The position numbers and the translations under genes are program-made. The notes below the pieces were generated by a model. That model saw only the letters and a list, made by a program, of their open reading frames with translations, was not told the origin of the DNA and ran no database searches. A stretch of 64,000 nucleotides of DNA from Haemophilus parainfluenzae (GTDB lineage: Bacteria; Pseudomonadota; Gammaproteobacteria; Enterobacterales; Pasteurellaceae): the NCBI RefSeq assembly GCF_003252795.1, contig NZ_QEPQ01000002.1:1-64000 (forward strand), in the 5' to 3' direction. Shown here piece by piece: positions 8,823 to 17,996 of the stretch. Each line of letters starts with the position of its first letter. Position 1 is the first letter of the stretch.

Positions 8823-9800
8823 GGCATCATCAATCGAAATTAAGCCTAAATTCATTTCGTCTTTCCCTTTTGGCGGGCAGAAAGCAAGGTGTTTATCTGC
8901 ATCATTAATCGGTTTCCAACGACGAGGCTGAGATGAGCGACTGTTTGGATAGAATCCGATCGTTGGGATATTGAATGCACTGCTTAGATGCAATGGTCCA
9001 GTAGAGCCCGCAATGAATAAATCCGCACAAGCCAGTGAGTGAGCAAAATCCACTAATCCTTTATTCTTATCGTACACAACCACATTTGGGTGATCGATTT
9101 TTGCCGCTAACTCATGGGCTTTTTCACTTTCACCTGGTCCTGCCGTTAAGATAATCTGACAGTTAAATTCGTTTAATAAACCTTGTATCAATTGAGCATA
9201 CTGTGTCAGAGAAAGGCTTGTTGCTGAACCACCGGTTCCGCTATGCACAAACACCCATTTTTTATCTCCCGATAAGCCTAATTGTTCTTGAAGAAAAACA
9301 CGTTGATTTTTAACCGTACTTTCAGGAAGTGAAAGGTAAGGTGGTTTGGGTTCCACAATCGGTATGTTATGTTTCTTTAAGAACGCCCGAGCGAGATCTT
9401 GATTGTATTCTGCTTCAGATTTTTCTGAGCGTGAACGGCGTTGTGTTAAACGATGGTTATAAAGGATTTGCACCCATTTTGTTGCGGGGGCAAGACGATA
9501 AGGAATCCCACTTTTCCACGCTAATTTACCGTTATGAGTATTGGAAAAGAAGCTAATCATGCTATCAAATTGTTGCTCTTTGATTTCTTTAATAAGACGA
9601 TTGAAATCGGCTTTATCGTTCTTTACACTGTCAATAATGACATCATCTAAATAGGGGCAGATTTGAGCAAGAGGCGCGGTATAAGCTGGCACAAGTGCGG
9701 TCAGTTTTAGCGCAGGATTTGAGGCTTTCAACATCGCAAAAGCAGGGAATGCTTGAACAAAGTCGCCCAGTTTATCGTTACGAATGACTAAAATTTTCAT
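8772..9800 (-). CDS. Family 9 glycosyltransferase (heptosyltransferase-like)
   Basis: A 342-residue protein of glycosyltransferase family 9, which includes the ADP-heptose:LPS heptosyltransferases. The N-terminus KILVIRNDKLGDFVQAFPAF is the family signature (the D of the LGD motif is the catalytic base in WaaC). The C-terminal half has the nucleotide-binding segments VFVHSGTGGSA near residue 190 and AGSTGPLHLSSAF near 280. The overlap with the upstream O-antigen-ligase-like gene (TAATG) indicates co-transcription and a role in lipooligosaccharide outer core or lipid carrier glycan. The precise sugar donor and acceptor cannot be read from sequence. Confidence 0.85.
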   Translation of the reverse strand: MKILVIRNDKLGDFVQAFPAFAMLKASNPALKLTALVPAYTAPLAQICPYLDDVIIDSVKNDKADFNRLIKEIKEQQFDSMISFFSNTHNGKLAWKSGIPYRLAPATKWVQILYNHRLTQRRSRSEKSEAEYNQDLARAFLKKHNIPIVEPKPPYLSLPESTVKNQRVFLQEQLGLSGDKKWVFVHSGTGGSATSLSLTQYAQLIQGLLNEFNCQIILTAGPGESEKAHELAAKIDHPNVVVYDKNKGLVDFAHSLACADLFIAGSTGPLHLSSAFNIPTIGFYPNSRSSQPRRWKPINDADKHLAFCPPKGKDEMNLGLISIDDALVEIIPFVRKMWQTGN

Positions 9801-11044
9801 TATTCCGCCTTCTGATGTGTTCGTATTGCAGCATAAAACACAATCGTTAAGAAAAAGTAAAAAATAGTTCCTGAATTATGAACTAAGAAACCTTGGCTTA
9901 AGCCATAAATCATCACAGATAAAATATGGGCAACACCTAAAGTGGCTATCAGCTTAACCTCATCGTTCGTGGTGTTTAGCTTTTTCATAAAGGCACGTAG
10001 AGGAATAAATAAAACAGCAAGCAAGGCGAGTAATCCGACAATTCCTCGTTTTGAGAGGTCATCTAAATATTGGTTATGGGCATGCGTAAATTGTCCAATG
10101 TTACCTGTAGCAATTTTTTCTTCCGTTTCTTGCTTACGTTTTTCTGTTGCACCTTGAATACCCCAACCAAATAAAGGTTTTTCTTTTGCCATTTCAAGTG
10201 CACTTTTCCACATTTCAAAACGAGCCCCAAGAGAAGTATTTCCATCATGGTTATCCAAGTAAAGTTGAATATCTTTTTGAGCAACATCAAGGCGTTCCAT
10301 AATGCGGTTATTTGGCATTTGACTAATACCGATGCTCGCGACCACAATAATTCCAAAGAAAGTCAGGAGAAAACGTTTTGAAAGAGAATGGCGATAAATA
10401 TAAAGGATAACAATAAGTAAGACGGGTAAGGCAACCCATCCACCTCGAGCGGTGGAAAGCAAACTTCCTACGATGCCACATAAACCACCAATAACACTCA
10501 GAGTGGTTAACTTTATGTCTTTTTTCTGATGGGCATAGAGGGCAATTATTAGGCTAAAAATACCTAATGACATAGAAATATCACCACCTTGAATATGCAT
10601 AATTCGAGGGTTCTGATCCGGATTAAGATTTAAGATAAATTTATCATAAAGTGCTATACATACGGCAATAACACCACCAAGCGGGATAGAATAACTCAAA
10701 ACACAGGTTTTGATTGGGCATTTTAATAATAGGAGAAAAACGGGAATTAAGAAAATAACACGACTTGCCGTGTCGAGATCACGCATTTTCCCCCCATTAA
10801 TACTGAGAGAAAGTACAAATGTAAGAAAATAAAAAAGGTAGCTATAAATTAAGTATTTATCAACTTTTGATAAGTTTAAAAGCGGTTTCTTGATTAAAGC
10901 ATAAATGCTATAACCTAAACCGATTAACATCAGTAGAGCTGGTGCAGCATTATATCCCCCTTTGACAATAAATATCGAAAGGAAGAAAAGCGTTACCGCG
11001 AAGTTTATTAGGGTGACGAACCAATTTTGTTTTGTTATTTGCAT
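9800..11044 (-). CDS. O-antigen ligase/polymerase family protein (WaaL-like)
   Basis: A 414-residue integral membrane protein with roughly eleven hydrophobic helices and a large periplasmic loop between about residues 255 and 325. The Wzy_C family features are visible: LLSTARGGWVALP near residue 200, and, at the end of the loop, the conserved His-containing HAHNQYLDDLSKRGIVGLL. WaaL enzymes transfer undecaprenyl-linked glycan onto lipid A-core in the inner membrane; Wzy polymerases look similar. Which of the two this is cannot be decided. It overlaps the downstream family 9 glycosyltransferase, supporting an LPS-type role. Confidence 0.75.
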   Translation of the reverse strand: MQITKQNWFVTLINFAVTLFFLSIFIVKGGYNAAPALLMLIGLGYSIYALIKKPLLNLSKVDKYLIYSYLFYFLTFVLSLSINGGKMRDLDTASRVIFLIPVFLLLLKCPIKTCVLSYSIPLGGVIAVCIALYDKFILNLNPDQNPRIMHIQGGDISMSLGIFSLIIALYAHQKKDIKLTTLSVIGGLCGIVGSLLSTARGGWVALPVLLIVILYIYRHSLSKRFLLTFFGIIVVASIGISQMPNNRIMERLDVAQKDIQLYLDNHDGNTSLGARFEMWKSALEMAKEKPLFGWGIQGATEKRKQETEEKIATGNIGQFTHAHNQYLDDLSKRGIVGLLALLAVLFIPLRAFMKKLNTTNDEVKLIATLGVAHILSVMIYGLSQGFLVHNSGTIFYFFLTIVFYAAIRTHQKAE

Positions 11045-11077
11045 AGATTATGCTCGATATTTAGGTTATGTAAAATA

Positions 11078-11104
11078 AAAAACCGCACTAGAAAGTGCGG
11101 TCTT
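11078..11104 (-). terminator. fba terminator built on a USS
   Basis: ACCGCACT (11082-11089) and AGTGCGGT (11094-11101) form a tight 8-base-pair hairpin with an AGAA loop, followed on the minus strand by TTTTTTATTTT. It lies 20-odd bases after the fba stop and ends the pgk-fba transcript before the LPS genes. Confidence 0.88.
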
Positions 11105-11125
11105 ATTTTAGTCTATTTTTATGGA

Positions 11126-12205
11126 TTATAAAACATCAACGCAGTTTAAGTCTTCGAAAGATTGCTCTAAGCGTTTAGACATTGATTCTTCCATTTTACG
11201 TAACCAAACACGTGGGTCGTAGTATTTTTTGTTTGGTGCATCGGGACCTTCAGGGTTACCTAATTGACCTTGAAGATAAGCTTCATTTGTTTTATAGAAG
11301 TTTAAGATACCATTCCATGCAGCCCATTGTGTATCAGTATCGATATTCATTTTGATTGCACCATAGCTAATTGCTTCACGGATTTCTTCGCGGCTAGAAC
11401 CTGAACCACCGTGGAATACGAAATTGATTGGTTTAGCAGGAAGATTGCGTTCTTTTGCAACGAACTCTTGTGACGCACCTAAAATAGATGGTTTTAATTT
11501 TACGTTACCTGGTTTGTAAACACCGTGTACGTTACCGAATGCTGCTGCAACGGTAAAGTTAGGGCTTACAGGGTTTAATTGGTCGTAAACATAAAGCACA
11601 TCAGATGGTTGAGTATATAAACGAGATTCATCTACATCTGAGTTATCCACGCCATCTTCTTCACCACCGGTGATACCTATTTCGATTTCAAGGGTCATGC
11701 CTAATTTATCCATACGAGCAAGGTATTCACGGCAGATTGCCATGTTTTCTTCCATCGGCTCTTCAGATAAGTCAAGCATGTGAGAAGAGAATAATGGACG
11801 ACCAGTTTCTGCAAAGTGTTTTTCACCCGCTTCAAGTAAGCCATCGATCCATGGAAGTAATTTTTTCGCTGCGTGGTCAGTATGAAGAATAACTGGCACA
11901 CCGTATTCTTTGGCTAAAGTATGAACGTGTTTCGCACCTGCGATCGCACCTAAAACGTCTGGACGTGCACCGCTTGTTGGTTTGATACCTTTACCTGCGT
12001 AGAAAGCTGCACCACCGTTTGAGAATTGGATAATTACTGGTGCTTTCACACGAGCAGCGGTTTCCAATACAGCGTTTACGGAGTCTGAACCCACGCAGTT
12101 CACTGCAGGGATCGCGAAGTTGTTTGCTTTGGCATAAGCAAAGATTTTTTGTACATCTTCACCTGTTACTACGCCTGGTTTTACGATATCTAATAATTTA
12201 GCCAT
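11126..12205 (-). CDS. fba: Class II fructose-bisphosphate aldolase
   Basis: The zinc-dependent aldolase splits fructose 1,6-bisphosphate into dihydroxyacetone phosphate and glyceraldehyde 3-phosphate. The start at MAKLLDIVKPG matches E. coli FbaA (MSKIFDFVKPG) and has an AAGGAA ribosome-binding site; the longer frame upstream adds 17 unrelated residues. The 359-residue protein shows the catalytic Asp and zinc His in ILHTDHAAKK, the acidic loop GITGGEEDG, a zinc His in VHGVY, and the phosphate-binding FHGGSGS. It follows pgk by about 90 bases with a hairpin between them, and forms a glycolytic operon with it. Confidence 0.97.
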   Translation of the reverse strand: MAKLLDIVKPGVVTGEDVQKIFAYAKANNFAIPAVNCVGSDSVNAVLETAARVKAPVIIQFSNGGAAFYAGKGIKPTSGARPDVLGAIAGAKHVHTLAKEYGVPVILHTDHAAKKLLPWIDGLLEAGEKHFAETGRPLFSSHMLDLSEEPMEENMAICREYLARMDKLGMTLEIEIGITGGEEDGVDNSDVDESRLYTQPSDVLYVYDQLNPVSPNFTVAAAFGNVHGVYKPGNVKLKPSILGASQEFVAKERNLPAKPINFVFHGGSGSSREEIREAISYGAIKMNIDTDTQWAAWNGILNFYKTNEAYLQGQLGNPEGPDAPNKKYYDPRVWLRKMEESMSKRLEQSFEDLNCVDVL

Positions 12206-12260
12206 AGTTGTGTTTCCTTTTGTTTTGGAGGGTTTATCCTCCGTTTGAAGAATCAATATT

Positions 12261-12284
12261 TATCCCCTCTGTGCAGAGGGGATA
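12261..12284 (-). other. Perfect intergenic hairpin between pgk and fba
   Basis: Two 11-base arms, TATCCCCTCTG and CAGAGGGGATA, form a perfect stem around a 2-base centre. No T run follows on the minus strand, so it is not a normal terminator. It may be an RNA processing or stability element between two co-transcribed genes. Confidence 0.6.
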
Positions 12285-12296
12285 GAAAGCATTTAA

Positions 12297-13457
12297 TTAA
12301 CCGTTCGCACGTTTTTCAAGAATTTCTACTGCTGGTAATACTTTACCTTCAACGAATTCTAAGAATGCGCCACCACCAGTAGAGATGTAAGAGATTTTAT
12401 CTGCAATACCGAATAAATCGATAGCTGCTAAAGTATCACCACCCCCTGCGATAGAGAATGCATCGCTGTTTGCAATCGCGTGAGAAATGATTTCAGTACC
12501 TTTACGGAAGTTAGGGAACTCAAACACGCCAACTGGACCATTCCATAAAACGGTTTTTGCATTTTTGATGATTTCAGCTAATTGTTCTGCAGATTTATCA
12601 CCGATATCGAAGATAGATTCATCATCTTTCACTTCGGTTACTAATTTTTCTATTGCAGGAGCAGTTTCAGAGAATTCAGTACCAACACGCACATCAACTG
12701 GAACTGGAATATCCGTGCTTGCTGCTAATTCTTTTGCTACAGGGATTAAATCTGCTTCATATAATGATTTACCCACATTGTGGCCAGCTGCCGCGATAAA
12801 AGTATTTGCAATACCACCACCCACGATAATTTGGTCAGCAATTTTTGAAAGAGAGTTTAATACTTCTAATTTAGTGGAAACTTTAGAACCGCCTACGATC
12901 GCAACCATCGGACGAGCAGGTTCTTTTAATGCTTTACCTAATGCATCTAATTCTGCTGCAAGTAATGGACCTGCACAAGCAACTGGTGCAAATTCCGCTA
13001 CGCCGTAAGTTGATGCTTGTGCACGGTGAGCTGTACCGAATGCATCCATCACGAATACATCGCAAAGTGCGGCATATTTTTTACCTAATTCAGGATCGTT
13101 TTTCTTCTCACCTTTGTTTACACGTACGTTTTCTAAAACAACGATTTCGCCTTCTTTAACATCCACACCGTTTAAGTAGTCTTGTACTAAACGCACATTG
13201 AAACCTGCGTCTTTTAAGTAATCAACAACCGGTTGTAAAGAGTCTTCAGGTTTGAATTCACCTTCAGTTGGACGACCTAAGTGAGAGGTAACCATCACTT
13301 TTGCACCTTTCTCTAAAGCCAGTTTTAACGTCGGGATAGTCGCACGAATACGCGCATCAGATGTCACTTTGCCATCTTTTACCGGTACGTTTAAGTCTGC
13401 GCGAATAAATACACGTTTACCTTTTAAATCTAAGTCGGTCATTTTGATTACTGACAT
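12297..13457 (-). CDS. pgk: Phosphoglycerate kinase
   Basis: Pgk makes ATP and 3-phosphoglycerate from 1,3-bisphosphoglycerate and ADP. The 386-residue length and motifs are standard: the N-terminal signature [16 protein letters not shown] (residues about 14-29), the substrate-binding SHLGRP near 58, the [12 protein letters not shown] segment, and the nucleotide-binding GGGDTLAAI near 340 followed by [10 protein letters not shown] good AAGGA-like ribosome site precedes the ATG. Upstream is the divergent-free gap to the RNase gene; downstream is fba, the common Haemophilus and enteric pair. Confidence 0.97.
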   Translation of the reverse strand: MSVIKMTDLDLKGKRVFIRADLNVPVKDGKVTSDARIRATIPTLKLALEKGAKVMVTSHLGRPTEGEFKPEDSLQPVVDYLKDAGFNVRLVQDYLNGVDVKEGEIVVLENVRVNKGEKKNDPELGKKYAALCDVFVMDAFGTAHRAQASTYGVAEFAPVACAGPLLAAELDALGKALKEPARPMVAIVGGSKVSTKLEVLNSLSKIADQIIVGGGIANTFIAAAGHNVGKSLYEADLIPVAKELAASTDIPVPVDVRVGTEFSETAPAIEKLVTEVKDDESIFDIGDKSAEQLAEIIKNAKTVLWNGPVGVFEFPNFRKGTEIISHAIANSDAFSIAGGGDTLAAIDLFGIADKISYISTGGGAFLEFVEGKVLPAVEILEKRANG

Positions 13458-13555
13458 AAGCTTTCCTCTTGGGTTAGTTAAAATTAAACGGGGATATTAT
13501 ACCTAGATCTTACTAGGTTGTAACGATGTAGATCAAATAAAAAAGCGAATTATGC

Positions 13556-14269
13556 TTATTTAGGGCAATCGATTACTTCCCACTGGCGATTGTAACAAAT
13601 GAATAGTTCATTATGGCTCGCCCCTAAATAAGCGCCTTTTAATTGCGGATTATGTTGCTTCATCCATTGAAATAATTCTTTACGGCTTAATTGTTCGTTT
13701 GGCAAGGAAAGCGATTCAAATAATGCTTTTTCTTGTTTGAAATAAGCTTCTGCTGAATCAAAAGCGCAGCTACCGTGTTTTTCCCATTCACCTTGCAATA
13801 ATTTTGCGCCTGGTGAGATTGAAAGGTAAGGCTCGAGCGTTTCAATTGGAAGCGGCGCTAAATCACCCTTACAAAAACGTGGATGATCCGTAACAGAACG
13901 TGCATTCGCATTTTGAGGCCATAAGCCGTGCACTACCCAGCCAAATTGATTTTTTGTACTACATTGATATTGCGCTGAATCAGGTAAATTATTGCCATAT
14001 TGCGCACGTTGTTTTTCACAGAATGCAGGCGACCAAGATAAGGCCAACATATAGTAATCAACAGGGGCATTTTTATTTTGTCCAATGGCATCATCACGCA
14101 TGATGACATCATAATTCCCAAAATCTTTGGTGTTTTTGACCGCACTTTGACTTTGTTGTTGTGTGGTTGTTGGGACGGGTTTTGTGTCTTTTTTGTGTTC
14201 AGTGAAATATTGCCAAATACTAAATGCGGCAAGGGCAATAAGGGAAAGAGTGGAAACCTGTTTTTTCAT
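13556..14269 (-). CDS. rna: Periplasmic ribonuclease I (RNase T2 family)
   Basis: A 237-residue secreted endoribonuclease. An N-terminal hydrophobic segment (residues 6-18) serves as signal or anchor, followed by a Gln/Ser/Thr-rich spacer. Both catalytic blocks of RNase T2 enzymes are present: CAS I FGWVVHGLWPQ near residue 108 and CAS II EWEKHGSCAF near 165, each with its catalytic histidine. Cysteines in AFCEKQ, QYQCST, RFCKG, GSCAF, FICYN and VIDCPK suggest several disulfides, as expected in the periplasm. The frame contains an ACCGCACTT uptake signal near 14,139, within the spacer region. Confidence 0.9.
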   Translation of the reverse strand: MKKQVSTLSLIALAAFSIWQYFTEHKKDTKPVPTTTQQQSQSAVKNTKDFGNYDVIMRDDAIGQNKNAPVDYYMLALSWSPAFCEKQRAQYGNNLPDSAQYQCSTKNQFGWVVHGLWPQNANARSVTDHPRFCKGDLAPLPIETLEPYLSISPGAKLLQGEWEKHGSCAFDSAEAYFKQEKALFESLSLPNEQLSRKELFQWMKQHNPQLKGAYLGASHNELFICYNRQWEVIDCPK

Positions 14270-14287
14270 AAAAATCCTGTTTAAATT

Positions 14288-14316
14288 TTGTCAATTTTGC
14301 TTTTGTCGGCTATAAT
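14288..14316 (+). promoter_or_regulatory. Sigma-70 promoter for yfhL
   Basis: TTGTCA and TATAAT are separated by exactly 17 bases (14288-14293 and 14311-14316), giving a near-consensus promoter 28 bases before the yfhL start codon. Confidence 0.75.
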
Positions 14317-14344
14317 TCGCCGCTTTCTCATATAAAGGAATAGT

Positions 14345-14605
14345 ATGGCGTTACTGATCACAAACAAATGCACAAACTGCGATATGTGTCTCCCCGAATG
14401 TCCGAATGAAGCAATTTCAATCGGCGAGGAGATCTATGTGATCGATCCTGTACTTTGTACGGAATGTGTTGGTCATTATGACACGCCAACTTGCCAAAAA
14501 GTTTGCCCGATTACAAACTGCATCAAGCCAGATCCTGAGCATCAAGAAAGCGAAGAGCAGCTTTGGGAACGTTTTGTGATGATTCACCATTCGGATAAGT
14601 TGTAG
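14345..14605 (+). CDS. yfhL: YfhL family 2[4Fe-4S] ferredoxin
   Basis: An 86-residue dicluster ferredoxin of the YfhL type (Alvin-like). The first cluster motif is C9, C12, C15 and C19 (CTNCDMCLPEC). The second begins at C39 in VLCTEC and, as in this family, has a long insertion (GHYDTPTC) before KVCP, with an extra CIKPDPEH tail. These low-potential proteins transfer electrons to unknown partners; E. coli YfhL is linked to tRNA hydroxylation electron supply in later work, which I do not extend here. A near-consensus promoter precedes it, and a small DUF1232 gene follows 30-odd bases later. Confidence 0.92.
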   Translation: MALLITNKCTNCDMCLPECPNEAISIGEEIYVIDPVLCTECVGHYDTPTCQKVCPITNCIKPDPEHQESEEQLWERFVMIHHSDKL

Positions 14606-14640
14606 AATTTACCTGATCTTTTTCTTTTCGTCCAATGACT

Positions 14641-14793
14641 ATGAATAAAACGAAGTTAATTAAAATCGCCATCATTCTGATTTATCTGTTCAGTCCGATT
14701 GATATTTTGCCTGAAGCGGTGCTTGGCCCATTAGGTTTGGTGGATGATGCGGCAGCCATTGCCTTATTGATTCGAATTTTATTGAAAAAATAA
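14641..14793 (+). CDS. Small DUF1232 (YkvA-like) membrane protein
   Basis: A 50-residue protein not obvious from long-frame searches. It reads MNKTKLIKIAIILIYLFSPID, then ILPEAVLGPLGLVDDAAAIA and a short basic end. The YLFSPIDILPE and GLVDDAAAI pattern is the core of the DUF1232 (YkvA) family, here in minimal form with one or two membrane helices. An in-frame ATG exists two codons upstream (14635), and no clear ribosome-binding site decides between them. It follows yfhL by 35 bases on the same strand. Function unknown. Confidence 0.75.
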   Translation: MNKTKLIKIAIILIYLFSPIDILPEAVLGPLGLVDDAAAIALLIRILLKK

Positions 14794-14935
14794 AAACTTG
14801 AATAAAATCAACCGCACTTTGCTTTTCTCATTCTTGCAAAATCCCGTCAATTTCTCTAAACTACGCGTCGGAAAATTTCTTTCCTCATCATTTCACTTTA
14901 AACGCTACCCGTGAGTAGCAAAAGGGACCTCAATC

Positions 14936-16150
14936 ATGACAAACGTTAATCAATATGGCTGGAAAGCCTTGATTGGATCTACTGTCGGCTATGCGATGGA
15001 TGGATTCGATCTTCTTATTCTTGGATTTATGCTTAGTGCCATTTCGGCCGATCTTAATTTAACTCCCGCACAATCTGGCTCATTAGTCACCTGGACACTT
15101 ATTGGTGCCGTGGTGGGCGGTATTGTATTTGGTGCATTAAGCGATCGTTATGGGCGTGTACGCGTGCTGACTTGGACAATCGTCCTCTTCGCTGTATTTA
15201 CCGGTTTATGTGCAATCGCACAAGGCTATTGGGATTTATTAATTTATCGCACCATCGCGGGTATCGGTTTGGGCGGTGAATTTGGTATCGGTATGGCATT
15301 AGCCATTGAAGCGTGGCCAGCAAAACACCGTGCAAAAGCTGCGTCTTATGTGGCGTTAGGTTGGCAAGTTGGTGTGTTAGCGGCTGCATTACTTACCCCT
15401 GTATTGCTTCCACATATCGGCTGGCGCGGCATGTTCGTTGTTGGTATCTTCCCAGCGTTTGTGGCCTGGTATTTACGTACCCGTTTACACGAACCTGAAA
15501 TTTTCTCACAAAAACAGACCGAACTTTCAACCCAAAAAATATCGAAACTGGAATCTTTCCAACTCTTAGTAAAAGATAAATCAACTACAAAAGTAAGCCT
15601 TGGTATAGTGGTTTTAACGTCTGTACAAAACTTCGGTTACTACGGCATTATGATTTGGATGCCAAATTTCTTATCTAAACAACTTGGCTTTAGTTTAACG
15701 AAATCAGGTTTATGGACGGCGGTGACCGTATGCGGCATGATGGCAGGGATTTGGATTTTTGGTCGCTTAGCCGATAGAATCGGACGTAAACCAAGTTTCT
15801 TATTATTCCAACTTGGTGCTGTGATCAGTATCATCACTTACTCTCAATTAACTGACCCAACCGCGATGTTGGTGGCTGGTGCCTTCTTGGGGATGTTCGT
15901 CAACGGCATGATGGGCGGTTATGGTGCATTAATGGCTGAAGCCTATCCGACAGAAGCACGAGCAACGGCACAAAATGTGTTGTTTAACTTAGGTCGTGCT
16001 GTTGGTGGTTTTGGACCAGTTGTTGTCGGAGCGATTGTCTCTGCGTACTCATTCAGTATTGCAATTGCTTTCTTGGCGGTGATTTATGTCATCGACATGG
16101 TGGCGACGGTCTTCTTAGTGCCAGAATTAAAAGGCAAAGAATTGAGCTAA
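14936..16150 (+). CDS. MFS transporter, aromatic acid:H+ symporter-like
   Basis: A 404-residue major facilitator with twelve predicted helices. Helix 1 carries the YAMDGFDLLILGF motif (D in helix 1), and loop 2-3 has GALSDRYGRVRVL, the classic MFS motif; the symmetric C-terminal copy is GRLADRIGRKPS. RTIAGIGLGGEFGIGMALAIE in helix 4 is typical of the AAHS/sialate-like group of organic-anion symporters. The substrate cannot be stated. A good AGGGA ribosome site precedes the ATG, and a small GCTAC/GTAGC hairpin lies just upstream (14904-14919). It ends at its own terminator before narQ. Confidence 0.82.
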   Translation: MTNVNQYGWKALIGSTVGYAMDGFDLLILGFMLSAISADLNLTPAQSGSLVTWTLIGAVVGGIVFGALSDRYGRVRVLTWTIVLFAVFTGLCAIAQGYWDLLIYRTIAGIGLGGEFGIGMALAIEAWPAKHRAKAASYVALGWQVGVLAAALLTPVLLPHIGWRGMFVVGIFPAFVAWYLRTRLHEPEIFSQKQTELSTQKISKLESFQLLVKDKSTTKVSLGIVVLTSVQNFGYYGIMIWMPNFLSKQLGFSLTKSGLWTAVTVCGMMAGIWIFGRLADRIGRKPSFLLFQLGAVISIITYSQLTDPTAMLVAGAFLGMFVNGMMGGYGALMAEAYPTEARATAQNVLFNLGRAVGGFGPVVVGAIVSAYSFSIAIAFLAVIYVIDMVATVFLVPELKGKELS

Positions 16151-16180
16151 GTGCGGTCAAAAAATTCAACTTTTTGAAAA

Positions 16181-16207
16181 CATCGGGGTTAAAACCGATG
16201 TTTTTTA
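16181..16207 (+). terminator. MFS gene terminator
   Basis: CATCGG and CCGATG pair around an 8-base loop and are followed by TTTTTTATTT, about 30 bases after the transporter stop codon. An uptake signal (16149-16157) overlaps the stop codon. Confidence 0.85.
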
Positions 16208-16283
16208 TTTGTGAAAAATCAGCCAATTTCAACCGCACTTTGTGCTAAACTATGGTCACTTTTTCCAATTTTGAAGAATTATC

Positions 16284-17987
16284 GTGTACGCTAAACGTTC
16301 AGTTTCTACTCGTATTGCTAAATATTTATTTGTGGTCATTATTTTCATGGGCATTATTAGTTCATTGAGTTTGATCGTGATGGCCAGTAATAAATCGGAT
16401 GCGGAAGCCATTAATATTTCCGGTTCTTTGCGTATGCAAAGTTATCGGCTATTAACGGAAATGGAACGTTCGCTGGATACGGTCGAACAGAATTTAGTAC
16501 GTTATCAACGTAGTCTCAATGCTGATGCTTTGCTGACGGTACAAAATCAGCTTTTTGCACCTTCAGGGGTGAGAGAGTCTTATCAAGAAATCCTAAAACG
16601 CTGGGCGGTGATGTCCGATTTCGCGCGTAGCCATCAAATTGAAAAATATCACGCCGAACTAAAAAGTTATGTACAAGATGTCGATGATTTCGTGTTGGAA
16701 TTACAACGCTTTGCTGAACTAAAATGGATTATTGCGGTTTCGGTATTGTGTGTTTCTATGCTATTGATTCTTGCGATGGTGTCTTATGTGATTTGGTATA
16801 TGAAGCGCGAAGTAGTGAAACCATTAGAGCTTATGACCAAAGCCAGCATGCAAGTACAAATGGGGCAGTTTAACCATATCCAGCTTGATACAGAAAGCAA
16901 TAATGAACTGGGTATTTTAGCGAAAGTGTTTACTCAAATGTCATCAGAGTTAGGGCGACTTTATTCGCGTTTAGAAGATGCGGTAAATGAGCAAACGCAA
17001 AAGTTGCGTCAAACCAACCGCTCTTTAACAACACTTTATCAAAGCTCTCAGTTACTTACGCCAACAAAGATTAATGATAAAATCTTAAGCCAAGTGCTCA
17101 ATCATATTCGTGTCAGCGAACATTTACGCTACATTGAGTTAGAAATTTTCGGATCAGAACATTGGGAAATTTCTTTTGGTCAAAAAGATCCTAAACAATC
17201 ACTTCAAGTCGAAGAACTTTCCATTGAAAATGAAAACTTAGCAGTGCTCTCATGGCAAGCCGGTTTACCTTGTCCCGATCCGCGAATGATGAAAAACCTA
17301 GGACAAATGGTGGCAAAAGCGTTGTATTCACACAAAACGCAACGCCAGCAAGAGCAACTCTTATTAATGGAAGAGCGGTCAATTATTGCCAGGGAATTAC
17401 ATGACTCGTTGGCACAAGTACTATCTTTCTTACAAATTCAATTAACGTTGTTAAAGCATAATTTGAAGAAAGAAGATGAAGAATCAAAAGAGAAAAGCAT
17501 TGCGATCATTGGCGAATTTGAACAAGCTTTATCAGATGGTTATTCTCAATTGCGAGAATTATTGGCGACTTTCCGTTTAACGGTACAAGAAGCCAATCTA
17601 CAGGTTGCCTTGGAGCAAGTTATCGAAAGTTTACGTTCGCAAACGAAGATGCAAATGACTGTGGACTGCAGTTTGCCATCACAAAGTTTAAATCCACAAG
17701 AATTAGTGCATGTTCTGCAAATTGTACGTGAAGCAACGCTGAATGCGATTAAACACTCAAAAGGCACGCTAATTGAAGTGAAAGCCCATATTAATGCCGA
17801 GGGAGAATATGAAATCCTTGTGCAAGATAATGGCGTAGGGATTCCGACGTTAGACGAGCCAGAAGGGCATTATGGTTTAAATATCATGACTGAACGCAGT
17901 CGCCAATTAAATGCTCAGCTTACAATTTCAAAAGGGGAGCAAGGTGGTACGATGGTGAAAATCACGCTCCCTCACACGTTTTTTTAA
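16284..17987 (+). CDS. narQ: Nitrate/nitrite sensor histidine kinase NarQ
   Basis: NarQ senses periplasmic nitrate and nitrite and phosphorylates NarP to switch on anaerobic respiration genes. The 567-residue protein has TM1 (about 13-34), the nitrate-binding P-box NISGSLRMQSYRL (44-56, with conserved R50), a periplasmic helical domain, TM2 (about 147-172), HAMP, a GAF-like region (about 245-350), and a HisKA_3/HATPase module with phosphoacceptor His373 in ARELHDSLAQ, N-box near 490 and G-box QDNGVGIP. It starts with GTG. No response regulator gene is adjacent, which is usual for NarQ. Confidence 0.93.
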   Translation: MYAKRSVSTRIAKYLFVVIIFMGIISSLSLIVMASNKSDAEAINISGSLRMQSYRLLTEMERSLDTVEQNLVRYQRSLNADALLTVQNQLFAPSGVRESYQEILKRWAVMSDFARSHQIEKYHAELKSYVQDVDDFVLELQRFAELKWIIAVSVLCVSMLLILAMVSYVIWYMKREVVKPLELMTKASMQVQMGQFNHIQLDTESNNELGILAKVFTQMSSELGRLYSRLEDAVNEQTQKLRQTNRSLTTLYQSSQLLTPTKINDKILSQVLNHIRVSEHLRYIELEIFGSEHWEISFGQKDPKQSLQVEELSIENENLAVLSWQAGLPCPDPRMMKNLGQMVAKALYSHKTQRQQEQLLLMEERSIIARELHDSLAQVLSFLQIQLTLLKHNLKKEDEESKEKSIAIIGEFEQALSDGYSQLRELLATFRLTVQEANLQVALEQVIESLRSQTKMQMTVDCSLPSQSLNPQELVHVLQIVREATLNAIKHSKGTLIEVKAHINAEGEYEILVQDNGVGIPTLDEPEGHYGLNIMTERSRQLNAQLTISKGEQGGTMVKITLPHTFF

Positions 17988-17996
17988 GGAAAGTTA

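Noticed and set aside
12487-13008. 173-codon open frame antisense to pgk
   Set aside because: It lies wholly inside pgk, has no recognisable protein features, and such shadows are common opposite highly expressed genes with biased codon use.
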